DNA of 64,000 bases from an uncultured Oscillospiraceae bacterium. GTDB lineage: Bacteria; Bacillota; Clostridia; Oscillospirales; Ruminococcaceae. The stretch lies in NCBI GenBank assembly GCA_934526065.1, contig CAKSZX010000001.1:62001-126000 (forward strand), read 5' to 3'. Below, one piece after another: positions 55,017-63,318 of the stretch (positions are counted from its first letter, which is position 1; the number at the start of each line of letters is the position of its first letter). The notes under the pieces are model-generated. The model ran no database searches, was not told the DNA's origin, and worked only from the letters and a program-made list of their open reading frames with translations. The position numbers and the translations under genes are program-made.

Positions 55017-57365
55017 GTGCTTACATTAAGAGATTTAAAAATAGGCGAAAGTGCCGTTATAAAAACCGTAGGCGGCACAGGGGCTTTGCGCCGGCATTTT
55101 TTGGACATGGGGGTTATACCCGGGGTAGAGGCAACAGTTGTAAAATTTGCCCCTATGGGCGACCCTGTGGAAATACAAATACACGGCTACGAGCTGACCT
55201 TGCGACTTGCGGACGCAGGGCAAATAGAAGTTGAAAAGATAGATAAAAGAACAAGAGCCCACGAAGGTGCAAAAAACATAAATATGTCCGTTCACCCCGG
55301 CCTTGGTGAAGAGGGCAAGTACCACGCAAAAGGGGACGGAGAGCCGTTGCCGGCCGGAACGGTTCTCACTTTTGCCCTTATGGGCAACCAAAACTGCGGC
55401 AAGACAACATTGTTTAATCGGCTTACAGGGTCTAATCAGCATGTGGGCAATTTCCCGGGGGTAACCGTTGACCGCAAAGAGGGTGTTATTAAAAATCACC
55501 CGGAAACAAGGGTTGTTGACCTGCCGGGTATCTACTCCATGAGCCCTTACAGCAGCGAGGAAATAGTTTCAAGAAATTTTGTGCTTTATGACAAGCCAAA
55601 GGCCATAATTAACATAATTGACGCTACTAATATTCAAAGAAATTTGTATTTGACAATGCAGTTGTTGGAAATGAATATTCCTATGATTGTTGCTTTGAAT
55701 ATGATGGACGAAGTAACCGGAAACGGCGGCAGTATAGATGTAAACACCATTGAGGCTCTTTTAGGCGTGCCGGTTGTGCCTATATCCGCAAACAAAAATC
55801 AGGGTGTGGACGAACTTATACGCCACGCAATACATATTGCAAAGTATCAGGAAAGACCCGGCAGACAGGACTTTTGCGATGAAAATGACTTTGGCGGCAG
55901 CGTGCACCGCTGTATTCACGCTATTGAAAATGTTATATCGGATCATGCAAGCCGGACGGGATTGCCTTTGCGATTTGCCGCATCTAAATTGATTGAAGGC
56001 GACAGCCTTATAACCGACGGTTTAAAACTTGACGAAAACGAAAAAGAAACCATAGAACACTTGATTATCCAAATGGAAAAAGAGAGGGGACTTGACCGCA
56101 GTGCCGCTATGGCGGATATGCGTTTTACATTTATTGAAAGGGTTTGCGAGGCCACGGTTGTAAAGCCGAAAGAGAGCAAAGAACGCATCAGAAGTGAAAA
56201 AATCGACCGCATACTTACAGGCAAATATACCGCTATACCTTGTTTTATTCTTATAATGTTGACGGTGTTTTACCTTACATTTAATGTTATAGGGGCGTTT
56301 TTGCAAAACTTGTTGGCGCAGGCTGTTGACAGTGTTACCCTTTGGGTGGACAGTGCCATGACGGCGGCGGGGGTAAATCCGGTTTTGCATGGGCTTGTCA
56401 TAGACGGAATATTCACCGGGGTGGGCAGTGTTCTCAGCTTTTTGCCTGTTATAGTAACATTGTTTTTCTTCCTGTCCCTTATGGAAGATTCCGGATATAT
56501 TGCCCGTGTGGCGTTTTTTATGGATAAACTTTTGAGAAAAATCGGACTTTCCGGCAGAAGTATCGTACCTATGCTTATAGGTTTCGGCTGTACTGTGCCG
56601 GCGGTTATGGCTACAAGAACCCTACCCAGTGAGCGTGACAGAAAAATGACCATTTTGCTTACTCCGTTTATGAGCTGTACGGCAAAATTGCCTATATACG
56701 GCTTTTTTGTAAATGCGTTTTTCCCGGCTTACGGCGGATTTATAATGTGCGGATTGTACATTTTGGGAATTGTTATGGGCATTTTGGCGGCTTTGCTTAT
56801 GAGAAAAACAATGTTTTCCGGCGAAGCTGTGCCTTTTGTAATGGAACTTCCAAATTACCGTTTGCCGGGGGCTAAAAATGTCCGTCGGCTTTTATGGGAA
56901 AAGGCCAAAGACTTTTTACAGAGAGCTTTCACCGTAATTCTTGTGGCTACCGTTTGCATTTGGTTTTTGCAAAGTTTTGATCTTCACTTCCGCCTTGTGG
57001 AAAATTCCCGGGACAGCATACTTGCAACGGTTGCAGGTTGGCTTGTGCCTATATTTAAGCCTGTCGGTCTTGGAGATTGGCGTATTTGCACCTCACTTAT
57101 CAGCGGCTTTATGGCGAAAGAAAGCGTTGTAACATCAATCGAAATTTTGTTCGGTAACGGGGTTCAAAATGTCATTACACCGCTTATGGCGGCATGTATG
57201 CTGGTTTTCAGTCTTTTGTACACACCATGTGTTGCGGCTATTTCCTCGATTAAAAGGGAATTAGGCGGCAAATGGGCCATAGGTGTTGTGGCTTGGCAGT
57301 GTTTTATAGCTTGGGTCGCCGCCTTTGCCGTACACGGAATCGGGTTGTTGCTTGGAGTGATGTAA
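55017..57365 (+). CDS. feoB: Ferrous iron transporter, FeoA-FeoB fusion
   Basis: 782 residues. Start is taken at GTG 55017, 7 bases after GGGAGG (55004-55009); an ATG at 55011 is too close to that site. Residues ~1-75 are FeoA (SH3-like; LTLRDLKIGESAVIKTVGG). FeoB follows: G1 LMGNQNCGKTTLFNRL, G3 VVDLPGIYSMSPY, G4 VALNMMDEV, G5 ISANKNQGV, then about eight to ten membrane helices from about 405 with the two Gate motifs (GFGCTVPAVMATRT and FMAKESVVTSIE). It imports Fe(II) across the membrane. A fusion of FeoA and FeoB is a known variant in Clostridia. Two metal-box palindromes cover its promoter. Confidence 0.95.
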   Translation: MLTLRDLKIGESAVIKTVGGTGALRRHFLDMGVIPGVEATVVKFAPMGDPVEIQIHGYELTLRLADAGQIEVEKIDKRTRAHEGAKNINMSVHPGLGEEGKYHAKGDGEPLPAGTVLTFALMGNQNCGKTTLFNRLTGSNQHVGNFPGVTVDRKEGVIKNHPETRVVDLPGIYSMSPYSSEEIVSRNFVLYDKPKAIINIIDATNIQRNLYLTMQLLEMNIPMIVALNMMDEVTGNGGSIDVNTIEALLGVPVVPISANKNQGVDELIRHAIHIAKYQERPGRQDFCDENDFGGSVHRCIHAIENVISDHASRTGLPLRFAASKLIEGDSLITDGLKLDENEKETIEHLIIQMEKERGLDRSAAMADMRFTFIERVCEATVVKPKESKERIRSEKIDRILTGKYTAIPCFILIMLTVFYLTFNVIGAFLQNLLAQAVDSVTLWVDSAMTAAGVNPVLHGLVIDGIFTGVGSVLSFLPVIVTLFFFLSLMEDSGYIARVAFFMDKLLRKIGLSGRSIVPMLIGFGCTVPAVMATRTLPSERDRKMTILLTPFMSCTAKLPIYGFFVNAFFPAYGGFIMCGLYILGIVMGILAALLMRKTMFSGEAVPFVMELPNYRLPGAKNVRRLLWEKAKDFLQRAFTVILVATVCIWFLQSFDLHFRLVENSRDSILATVAGWLVPIFKPVGLGDWRICTSLISGFMAKESVVTSIEILFGNGVQNVITPLMAACMLVFSLLYTPCVAAISSIKRELGGKWAIGVVAWQCFIAWVAAFAVHGIGLLLGVM

Positions 57366-57497
57366 ATGAACATTTATGATGTTTTAATTGCGGTTGCGGT
57401 TGCGATTATTTTGTTTTTTGCCGTCAAAGGTACAGTAAAAAATAAAAATAAAGGTTGCGGCGGCGATTGCTCAAATTGCCCGGGTTGCCATAAATAA
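57366..57497 (+). CDS. FeoB-associated Cys-rich membrane protein
   Basis: 43 residues, ATG directly after the feoB stop codon (57363-57365). One membrane helix (about 5-20, DVLIAVAVAIILFFAV) followed by a basic stretch and a Cys-rich tail GCGGDCSNCPGCHK with four Cys and a His. This matches the short FeoB-associated proteins often encoded after feoB in Firmicutes; the Cys tail may bind or hand over Fe(II). Too short for the usual gene-length cut-off, but position, codon frame and composition support it. Part of the iron-repressed unit and followed by a terminator. Confidence 0.88.
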   Translation: MNIYDVLIAVAVAIILFFAVKGTVKNKNKGCGGDCSNCPGCHK

Positions 57498-57507
57498 AGC
57501 AAAAATT

Positions 57508-57534
57508 AAAAGTGCGGTTGCGGCCGCACTTTTT
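57508..57534 (+). terminator. Terminator after feoAB unit
   Basis: AAAAGTGCGG (57508-57517) pairs with CCGCACTTTT (57524-57533), with T tract to 57534. Confidence 0.88.
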
Positions 57535-57623
57535 AAGTTGTTTTTATTGAAAAATCACAAAATATATAAAGCCGGGATTTGTTGCCGGGGTACATTAAAA
57601 TCGGTTTAATCGGTTAATTCAAA

Positions 57624-57654
57624 CAATCTCTCGGTCAGCTGTGCCGATAGCATC
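57624..57654. repeat. Diverged fragment of intergenic repeat type B
   Basis: CAATCTCTCGGTCAGCTGTG then CCGATAGC; matches the first half of the copies at 53617 and 53971 but without the terminal hairpin. Rest of the spacer 57498-57815 shows the feo terminator and nothing else clear; a TATACT at 57783 lacks a -35. Confidence 0.6.
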
Positions 57655-57815
57655 CGCTATACAAAAATGGCAAGTTTTGCGGTTTGTTTTAAATTGAATT
57701 CTTTTGCTCCGGGCTTGATTTATAGCGGATTTTTTGTTAATATTAAGTGTTACTAAGATATGTTTAAATATCCGCTTAATGTTATACTGTATTATTTTGA
57801 AAGGAAGTGTCACCC

Positions 57816-59195
57816 TTGGAAAATATAGATGTTTCACTTAAAGGGGTTAATGTGTCGGTACCCTATTCTTTGGAGGCCGAACAGGCCATTTTAGGCGCCG
57901 CCCTTATAGACCCGGAAACTGTAAGTGCCATTGTTGAACAGGTTAAGCCGGAATACTTTTACGTTGGTAAAAATAAACGGATTTTCAGCGAAATTCGTAT
58001 GTTGTTTTTAAGCAACACGGCAACCGATGTAATCACGGTGAACAACGCCGTTTTAAGGGCGAAGATTTTCGATGACGAAAACGAATCAAAAGTTTACCTC
58101 TCTCAGCTTGCGGACACTGTGCCCAGCCTTTCAAACTTAGGCGAGTATATTCGTATAATAAAAGATAAATACACTCTTCGCTCTATTATGGGCATAGCAC
58201 GGGATATGCTTAACGACGCCCAAAACGGCGACGATTCCCGCCTTGTTCTGGAAAAAGCGGAGCAGACCATTTATACACTCAGCCAGGGCAAAGATGTAAG
58301 AGCCTTAGAGCATATTTCAAAATCTGCCTCCGACGGTTTTGACCGCTTGCGTAAACTTGCAGGCCCGGACCGTGACAAATACCGGGGCATACCTACCGGA
58401 TACAGATTTTTGGATGCAAAACTCGGCAAAATGGGCAAGAGCGACCTTATAGTTTTGGCTGCCCGTCCGGGTATGGGTAAAACTTCTTTTGCGCTTAACA
58501 TAGCTCAAAATGTGGCTACAAACAAAACCGCCGTTGCGGTGTTCTCTTTGGAAATGTCAAAGGAACAACTTAACGACAGGCTTCTTTCTGCCCAGTCCGG
58601 CATAACCAGCCGGCATTTGAGAACCGGTGATATTGAGGTTGACGAGTGGGATAAAATTGCCGACGCAATAGACCACCTTTCAAGATTGCCCATCTATCTT
58701 GACGACACACCCAGCATAACCGTTTCGGATATGAAAAGTAAAATTCGCCGCCTTAACAGCGAGCCGGATAAAGACAATATCGGCCTGGTGGTGGTTGACT
58801 ACATTCAGCTTATGTCAACGGGCAGGAGAACGGAAAACCGTGTTCAGGAAATAAGCGAAATCACCCGTAATTTAAAAATTATGGCAAAAGAGCTTGATGT
58901 GCCTATTATCGCACTTTCACAGCTTTCCCGTTCGGCGGAAAAACAAAAAAGCGGCGACAACCGCCCGCAGCTTTCAGACCTGCGTGATTCCGGTTCTATC
59001 GAGCAGGATGCAGATGTGGTTTTGTTCCTTTACAGAGACGCTTACTACAACAAAGGCGAAGATGTTGACCGGACAAGCGCCAAGTGCATAATCGCCAAAA
59101 ACAGGCACGGCGAAGTTGCGGATATACCACTCAGTTGGGACGGCGCACACACAAGATTTTACGACGTGGACTTTACTCATGCAGACGAAAGATAA
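57816..59195 (+). CDS. dnaB: Replicative DNA helicase DnaB
   Basis: 459 residues. TTG 57816 is preferred because AAAGGAAG ends about 8 bases upstream; a GTG at 57807 would overlap that site. DnaB is the hexameric 5'-3' helicase of the replisome. N-terminal domain: VPYSLEAEQAILGAALIDPE; linker; RecA-like C-terminal domain with Walker A LAARPGMGKTSFALNIA, Walker B LVVVDYIQLMSTG, and the ending SLSQLSRSAEKQ-type segment ALSQLSRSAEKQKSGDNRP with DLRDSGSIEQDADVVLFLYR. In many Firmicutes it directly follows rplI; here it heads a dnaB-tilS-hpt-ftsH unit. The tilS start overlaps its end by 17 bases. Confidence 0.96.
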   Translation: MENIDVSLKGVNVSVPYSLEAEQAILGAALIDPETVSAIVEQVKPEYFYVGKNKRIFSEIRMLFLSNTATDVITVNNAVLRAKIFDDENESKVYLSQLADTVPSLSNLGEYIRIIKDKYTLRSIMGIARDMLNDAQNGDDSRLVLEKAEQTIYTLSQGKDVRALEHISKSASDGFDRLRKLAGPDRDKYRGIPTGYRFLDAKLGKMGKSDLIVLAARPGMGKTSFALNIAQNVATNKTAVAVFSLEMSKEQLNDRLLSAQSGITSRHLRTGDIEVDEWDKIADAIDHLSRLPIYLDDTPSITVSDMKSKIRRLNSEPDKDNIGLVVVDYIQLMSTGRRTENRVQEISEITRNLKIMAKELDVPIIALSQLSRSAEKQKSGDNRPQLSDLRDSGSIEQDADVVLFLYRDAYYNKGEDVDRTSAKCIIAKNRHGEVADIPLSWDGAHTRFYDVDFTHADER

Positions 59196-60528
59196 AATTT
59201 TTGACACGATAAAAGAATATGATATGATACGCCCGGGGGACACCGTTGCGGTGTGCCTTTCAGGCGGTGCGGACAGTATGACTTTGTTCCACTTTATGCG
59301 GTTAAACCGTGAAAAATTGGGCATAAAAGTTATTGCCCTGCATGTGAACCACGGCCTCAGGCGGGAGAGCCGGCAGGAAGAAGTTTTTGTAAAAAGTTAC
59401 TGTGAAAAAATGGGTGCCGAATGTATAGTTCGCCGCCTTGATATGAACAATTCTCAAAAACCGGTGGGTATGTCTACCGAAACATGGCGGCGTGATTTAA
59501 GATACAAGTTCTTTTTTGAGTCTGCGGAAAAATACAATGCAAAACTTGCCACCGCTCACACTCTGTCCGACAGGGCGGAGACCATGCTTTTTAACATTGT
59601 GAGAGGTTCCGGTTTAAAAGGTGCCGGAGGAATACCCCCGGTAAGAGATAATATAATACGCCCCCTTATAAACTGCACAAGAGGGGAAATAGAGGACTAT
59701 TGCAGGGAAAACGGCATAGAGTTTGTAACGGATATGACGAATTTTTCCGATGTTTACTCCAGAAACAAAATAAGGCTTAATGTTGTGCCGGAATTGAAAA
59801 AAATAAACCCGGCATTTGAAAATTCTATGGCAAATTTTCGGCGGGAAACCGGCGAAATATACACATTTTTAACCCAATTAAGTGATAATCTTTATACCAT
59901 GTCAAGTACTGCAAATGGGCTTGAAACCGCAAAGTTGCAAAGTGCGCCTGCGGCGGTTGTAAAAAATTTAATCCGCAATGTTTTGGACGACAAGGGATGT
60001 CTTTCAAAGGATAATGTGGAGGCAGTTTATGAGGGAATTTTTAAAGAAAAATTCACCCGTCAACTTACGGCAAACTTGTTTTCCACGGTGAAAAACGGCT
60101 GTCTTAATTTTGAAGTGAAAGATGACAAAGAAAAACGAGAGGTTTTACCGGTAAAGGTAGAATACGGCAGGGAAATCGAATTTTGCGGCCGAAAATTTAT
60201 GTTTTTGCCCGTTGAGCCGAATCAGTGGAAATTTTTTAAAGAAAATCACAAAAATCATTTAACTTATTGCATAGGTTGTGATAAAATAAAAGGTGACTTG
60301 ACTTTGCGCACACGCCAAACCGGCGATGTGTTTACTCTGCAAAAGCGCAGGGTTACAAAAAGCCTTAAAAAACTGTTTATTGAGGATAAAATTCCGGCGG
60401 CGGAAAGGGATAAAATCCCGGTTCTGTCCGATGAAAGCGGCAGGGTTTTATGGCTTGGGGGCTACGGCGTAAATGCCGGGTTTGCTCCCGGTCAGGAAGA
60501 AAAAATAACGGCAATTTTACAGTATTGA
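59179..60528 (+). CDS. tilS: tRNA(Ile)-lysidine synthetase TilS
   Basis: 449 residues. ATG 59179 lies inside dnaB, overlapping by 17 bases; the frame is open further upstream, but this start gives the normal N-terminus. TilS makes lysidine at C34 of tRNA-Ile(CAU) with ATP. The PP-loop motif is AVCLSGGADSMTLFHFM (about residues 23-39), followed by ALHVNHGLRRESRQEE and TAHTLSDRAETMLFNIVRG-like region. The C-terminal domain (about 370-449) carries LTLRTRQTGDVFTLQKRRVT and KKLFIEDKIPAAERDKIPVL, typical of the TilS tail. tilS-hpt-ftsH is a very conserved Firmicute order. Confidence 0.95.
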   Translation: MQTKDKIFDTIKEYDMIRPGDTVAVCLSGGADSMTLFHFMRLNREKLGIKVIALHVNHGLRRESRQEEVFVKSYCEKMGAECIVRRLDMNNSQKPVGMSTETWRRDLRYKFFFESAEKYNAKLATAHTLSDRAETMLFNIVRGSGLKGAGGIPPVRDNIIRPLINCTRGEIEDYCRENGIEFVTDMTNFSDVYSRNKIRLNVVPELKKINPAFENSMANFRRETGEIYTFLTQLSDNLYTMSSTANGLETAKLQSAPAAVVKNLIRNVLDDKGCLSKDNVEAVYEGIFKEKFTRQLTANLFSTVKNGCLNFEVKDDKEKREVLPVKVEYGREIEFCGRKFMFLPVEPNQWKFFKENHKNHLTYCIGCDKIKGDLTLRTRQTGDVFTLQKRRVTKSLKKLFIEDKIPAAERDKIPVLSDESGRVLWLGGYGVNAGFAPGQEEKITAILQY

Positions 60529-60543
60529 TTTTGCGGAGGAATT

Positions 60544-61083
60544 ATGAGGGAAGACATTAAAGAAATTCTTTTTACACAAGAGGATTTGAAAGCTATTACA
60601 AAAGAGCTTGGTGAAAAAGTTACACGGGATTACAAGGATAAGAAATTGTATCTTGTCACAATTTTAAAAGGTGCGGTTGTTTTTCTCACGGATTTTATGA
60701 GAAATGTTGACCTGCCATGTGAAGTTGATTTTATGGTGGTTTCGTCCTATGGTTCGGGGGTAACATCGTCGGGCAATGTTAAAATCATAAAAGATTTGGA
60801 TGTGCCTCTTGAAGATAAGGATATTTTGGTTGTTGAGGATATTTTGGATTCCGGCAACACCCTTAAATTTGTTGTTGATATGATTAAAAAACGCCACCCT
60901 AAGAGCGTTGAGGTTTGTGCTTTGCTTGACAAGCCCAGCCGCCGCATTGCGGATATACAGGCTAAGTATGTGGGTAGAGAAATTCCTGACGAATTTGTTG
61001 TGGGCTACGGTCTTGACTATGACGAAAAGTACCGCAACTTGCCTTACATAGGCGTTTTAAAGCCTGAGGTTTACACAAAGTAA
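60544..61083 (+). CDS. hpt: Hypoxanthine phosphoribosyltransferase
   Basis: 179 residues, GGAGG in front of the ATG. Purine salvage: hypoxanthine or guanine plus PRPP to IMP or GMP. The PRPP-binding signature is LVVEDILDSGNTLKFVVDMI; KLYLVTILKGAVVFLTDFMR and the late PDEFVVGYGLDYDEKYRNLP are the other conserved parts. Length is typical. Fourteen bases after tilS and 30 before ftsH, in the standard order. In some species Hpt and TilS together control ftsH, but no evidence for that is visible in this sequence. Confidence 0.97.
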   Translation: MREDIKEILFTQEDLKAITKELGEKVTRDYKDKKLYLVTILKGAVVFLTDFMRNVDLPCEVDFMVVSSYGSGVTSSGNVKIIKDLDVPLEDKDILVVEDILDSGNTLKFVVDMIKKRHPKSVEVCALLDKPSRRIADIQAKYVGREIPDEFVVGYGLDYDEKYRNLPYIGVLKPEVYTK

Positions 61084-61113
61084 CCTCAAATAAATAAAAA
61101 AGGAGAACTCCCT

Positions 61114-63165
61114 TTGGTAAAACAAAGAAAAAACCAAGCGCCGCTTATCGCAATGCTTGTTGTGCTTATCACAATGGTATTTGCATTGAGCAGAAACGCA
61201 GGTAATGAAGAAAAATTGGTTACAAGTGATGTGATAGATATGTTTAGAACACATCAGGTAGCCGAATATGAATTAAATCTTGGCACAGGTCTTTTGCGGT
61301 ATAAAACCGTATCGGACAGTGAAAACATTGTAACTTACAAAGTGCCTAATGCCTATACATTTCTTGAAAAGATAGACCCTTATGTTGACGAATACAACCG
61401 GTTGCACCCCAATCGGCCTATGAAGTACAACTGGATTATGCCGGCAAGTTTGCCGTCATGGATGACGGTTATCCCTTATATCATACTGTTGGCTGTAATG
61501 GGCGCTCTGTTCTATATGTTTTACAGCCAGTCCAATGGCGCAAGGGGGCTTTCCGTAGGCAGAGCCAGAACCAAAGATGCCGCCGATTTGACAAAGAGAA
61601 AGACATTTCGGGATGTTGCAGGCGCCGACGAGGAAAAAGCTGAACTTGTGGAAATTGTTGACTTTTTAAGAAATCCGGGTAAATTTAACGCTTTGGGCGC
61701 AAGAATTCCTAAGGGCGTTTTGCTTGTAGGCCCTCCTGGCACAGGTAAAACACTTTTGGCCAAGGCAACAGCCGGTGAGGCAGGTGTGCCTTTCTATTCG
61801 ATTTCCGGTTCGGACTTTATCGAACTCTATGTAGGCGTAGGTGCTTCAAGAGTAAGAGATTTGTTTGAAAAGGCCAAGAAAACGGCGCCGTCTATCATCT
61901 TTATAGACGAAATTGATGCAGTTGGCAGACAGAGAGGCGCAGGCCTTGGCGGCGGACAGGACGAAAGAGAACAGACATTGAACCAGTTGTTGGTTGAAAT
62001 GGACGGTTTCGGCGCAAATGAGGGAGTTATTGTAATGGCTGCCACAAACCGTGCGGACATTTTGGACAAGGCGTTGCTTCGTGCAGGCCGTTTTGACCGC
62101 CAGATTTATGTAGGCGCCCCGGACATTAAGGGCAGAGAAGAAGTGCTTAAAGTCCACTTTAAAGGCAAGCCTATGGGCCCGGATATAGATTTAAAGACAA
62201 TAGCAAGATCAACGCCGGGCTTTACAGGTGCAGATTTGGAAAACCTTGTAAACGAGGCGGCTCTTATGGCTGCAAAGGCCGGTAAAAAGGCCATTACACA
62301 GCACGAAATCGAACTTGCCACAATCAAAGTTATGGCAGGTCCGGAGAAGAAGTCAAGGGTTGTTACACCTGCGGAAAAGAAACTTGTTTCTTACCACGAA
62401 GCAGGCCATGCAATCGCTCACTGGTACTGCAAGACTGCTGACCCGGTACAGGAAATTTCCATTATACCGAGAGGTATGGCAGGCGGTTATACACTTGCCT
62501 TGCCGGAAAATGATTCAAACTACCGCACAAAGACCCAGATGTTTGAGGAAATTATCACCCTTTTGGGCGGCAGATGTGCCGAACAGCTTATCCTTGACGA
62601 TATTTCCACAGGTGCGTCAAATGACTTGGAGAGAGTTACACAGACAGCCAAAGCAATGGTTATGAGGTACGGTTTCTCACACAAGTTGGGCAATGTGGTT
62701 TACAGCACCGGTTCCGGCGAAACATTCCTTGGCAGGGATTATACCCAGGGAAGAGGATATTCGGAAAATGTTGCCAGCGTAATTGACGAAGAAGTAAGAA
62801 AGTTGGTTGACGAGGCCTACAAACAGTGTATGGATATTCTTTCTTCACATGAGGGACAGTTGCACATTGTTGCAAAAGAACTTATGGAGAAAGAAAAGAT
62901 TTCCGGCGATAGATTTAAGGTTCTTATGGCCGACGGTTACGACCCTGAAAAGGATGAAACTTTGAAAGCCGAAAAAGAACGGGAAAAAGCCGAAAGGGAA
63001 AAACATCGGGATTTAAACCGGGATTTGTCCGCACAGGGGCAGGAGGACGTAAGCCGGCCGGAAACACAGCCGGATGAGCCACGGCAGTCACAGGAAGTTG
63101 CCGATAAGGGCAATGAGGCAGACCGGGAACTTGTATCTGAAAATGATACAACCGACAATCGGTAA
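61114..63165 (+). CDS. ftsH: ATP-dependent zinc metalloprotease FtsH
   Basis: 683 residues from a TTG start with AAAGGAG 8 bases upstream. Membrane-bound AAA protease that degrades misfolded and regulatory membrane proteins. TM1 at about 10-28, an extracytoplasmic domain, TM2 at about 117-138, AAA module with Walker A GPPGTGKT (206-213), Walker B IIFIDEIDAVG and the arginine-finger region AGRFDRQIYVG, then the zinc site HEAGH (428-432) with the third ligand in NDLERVTQTAKAMV. The tail (about 610-683) is charged and rich in Glu, Arg and Asp. Last gene of the dnaB unit and followed by a strong terminator. Confidence 0.97.
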   Translation: MVKQRKNQAPLIAMLVVLITMVFALSRNAGNEEKLVTSDVIDMFRTHQVAEYELNLGTGLLRYKTVSDSENIVTYKVPNAYTFLEKIDPYVDEYNRLHPNRPMKYNWIMPASLPSWMTVIPYIILLAVMGALFYMFYSQSNGARGLSVGRARTKDAADLTKRKTFRDVAGADEEKAELVEIVDFLRNPGKFNALGARIPKGVLLVGPPGTGKTLLAKATAGEAGVPFYSISGSDFIELYVGVGASRVRDLFEKAKKTAPSIIFIDEIDAVGRQRGAGLGGGQDEREQTLNQLLVEMDGFGANEGVIVMAATNRADILDKALLRAGRFDRQIYVGAPDIKGREEVLKVHFKGKPMGPDIDLKTIARSTPGFTGADLENLVNEAALMAAKAGKKAITQHEIELATIKVMAGPEKKSRVVTPAEKKLVSYHEAGHAIAHWYCKTADPVQEISIIPRGMAGGYTLALPENDSNYRTKTQMFEEIITLLGGRCAEQLILDDISTGASNDLERVTQTAKAMVMRYGFSHKLGNVVYSTGSGETFLGRDYTQGRGYSENVASVIDEEVRKLVDEAYKQCMDILSSHEGQLHIVAKELMEKEKISGDRFKVLMADGYDPEKDETLKAEKEREKAEREKHRDLNRDLSAQGQEDVSRPETQPDEPRQSQEVADKGNEADRELVSENDTTDNR

Positions 63166-63188
63166 AACCGATAAACAATATACAAAAT

Positions 63189-63220
63189 GAGAGAGCGCAG
63201 TAAAACGCTCTCTCTTTTTT
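63189..63220 (+). terminator. Terminator after ftsH
   Basis: GAGAGAGCG (63189-63197) pairs with CGCTCTCTC (63206-63214), then T6. Confidence 0.93.
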
Positions 63221-63251
63221 GATACAATATGATTTTAATATGCCTTTAAAA

Positions 63252-63275
63252 ATAAAAGCCGCCTTTTGGCGGCTT
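63252..63275 (-). terminator. Terminator for galE
   Basis: AAGCCGCC (63256-63263), TTTT, GGCGGCTT (63268-63275). Read on the minus strand it is followed by TTTTATTTTT. Confidence 0.88.
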
Positions 63276-63318
63276 AAATTATAAAATTTATCGGCTTAAT
63301 ATTATTTTATATCGGCTT

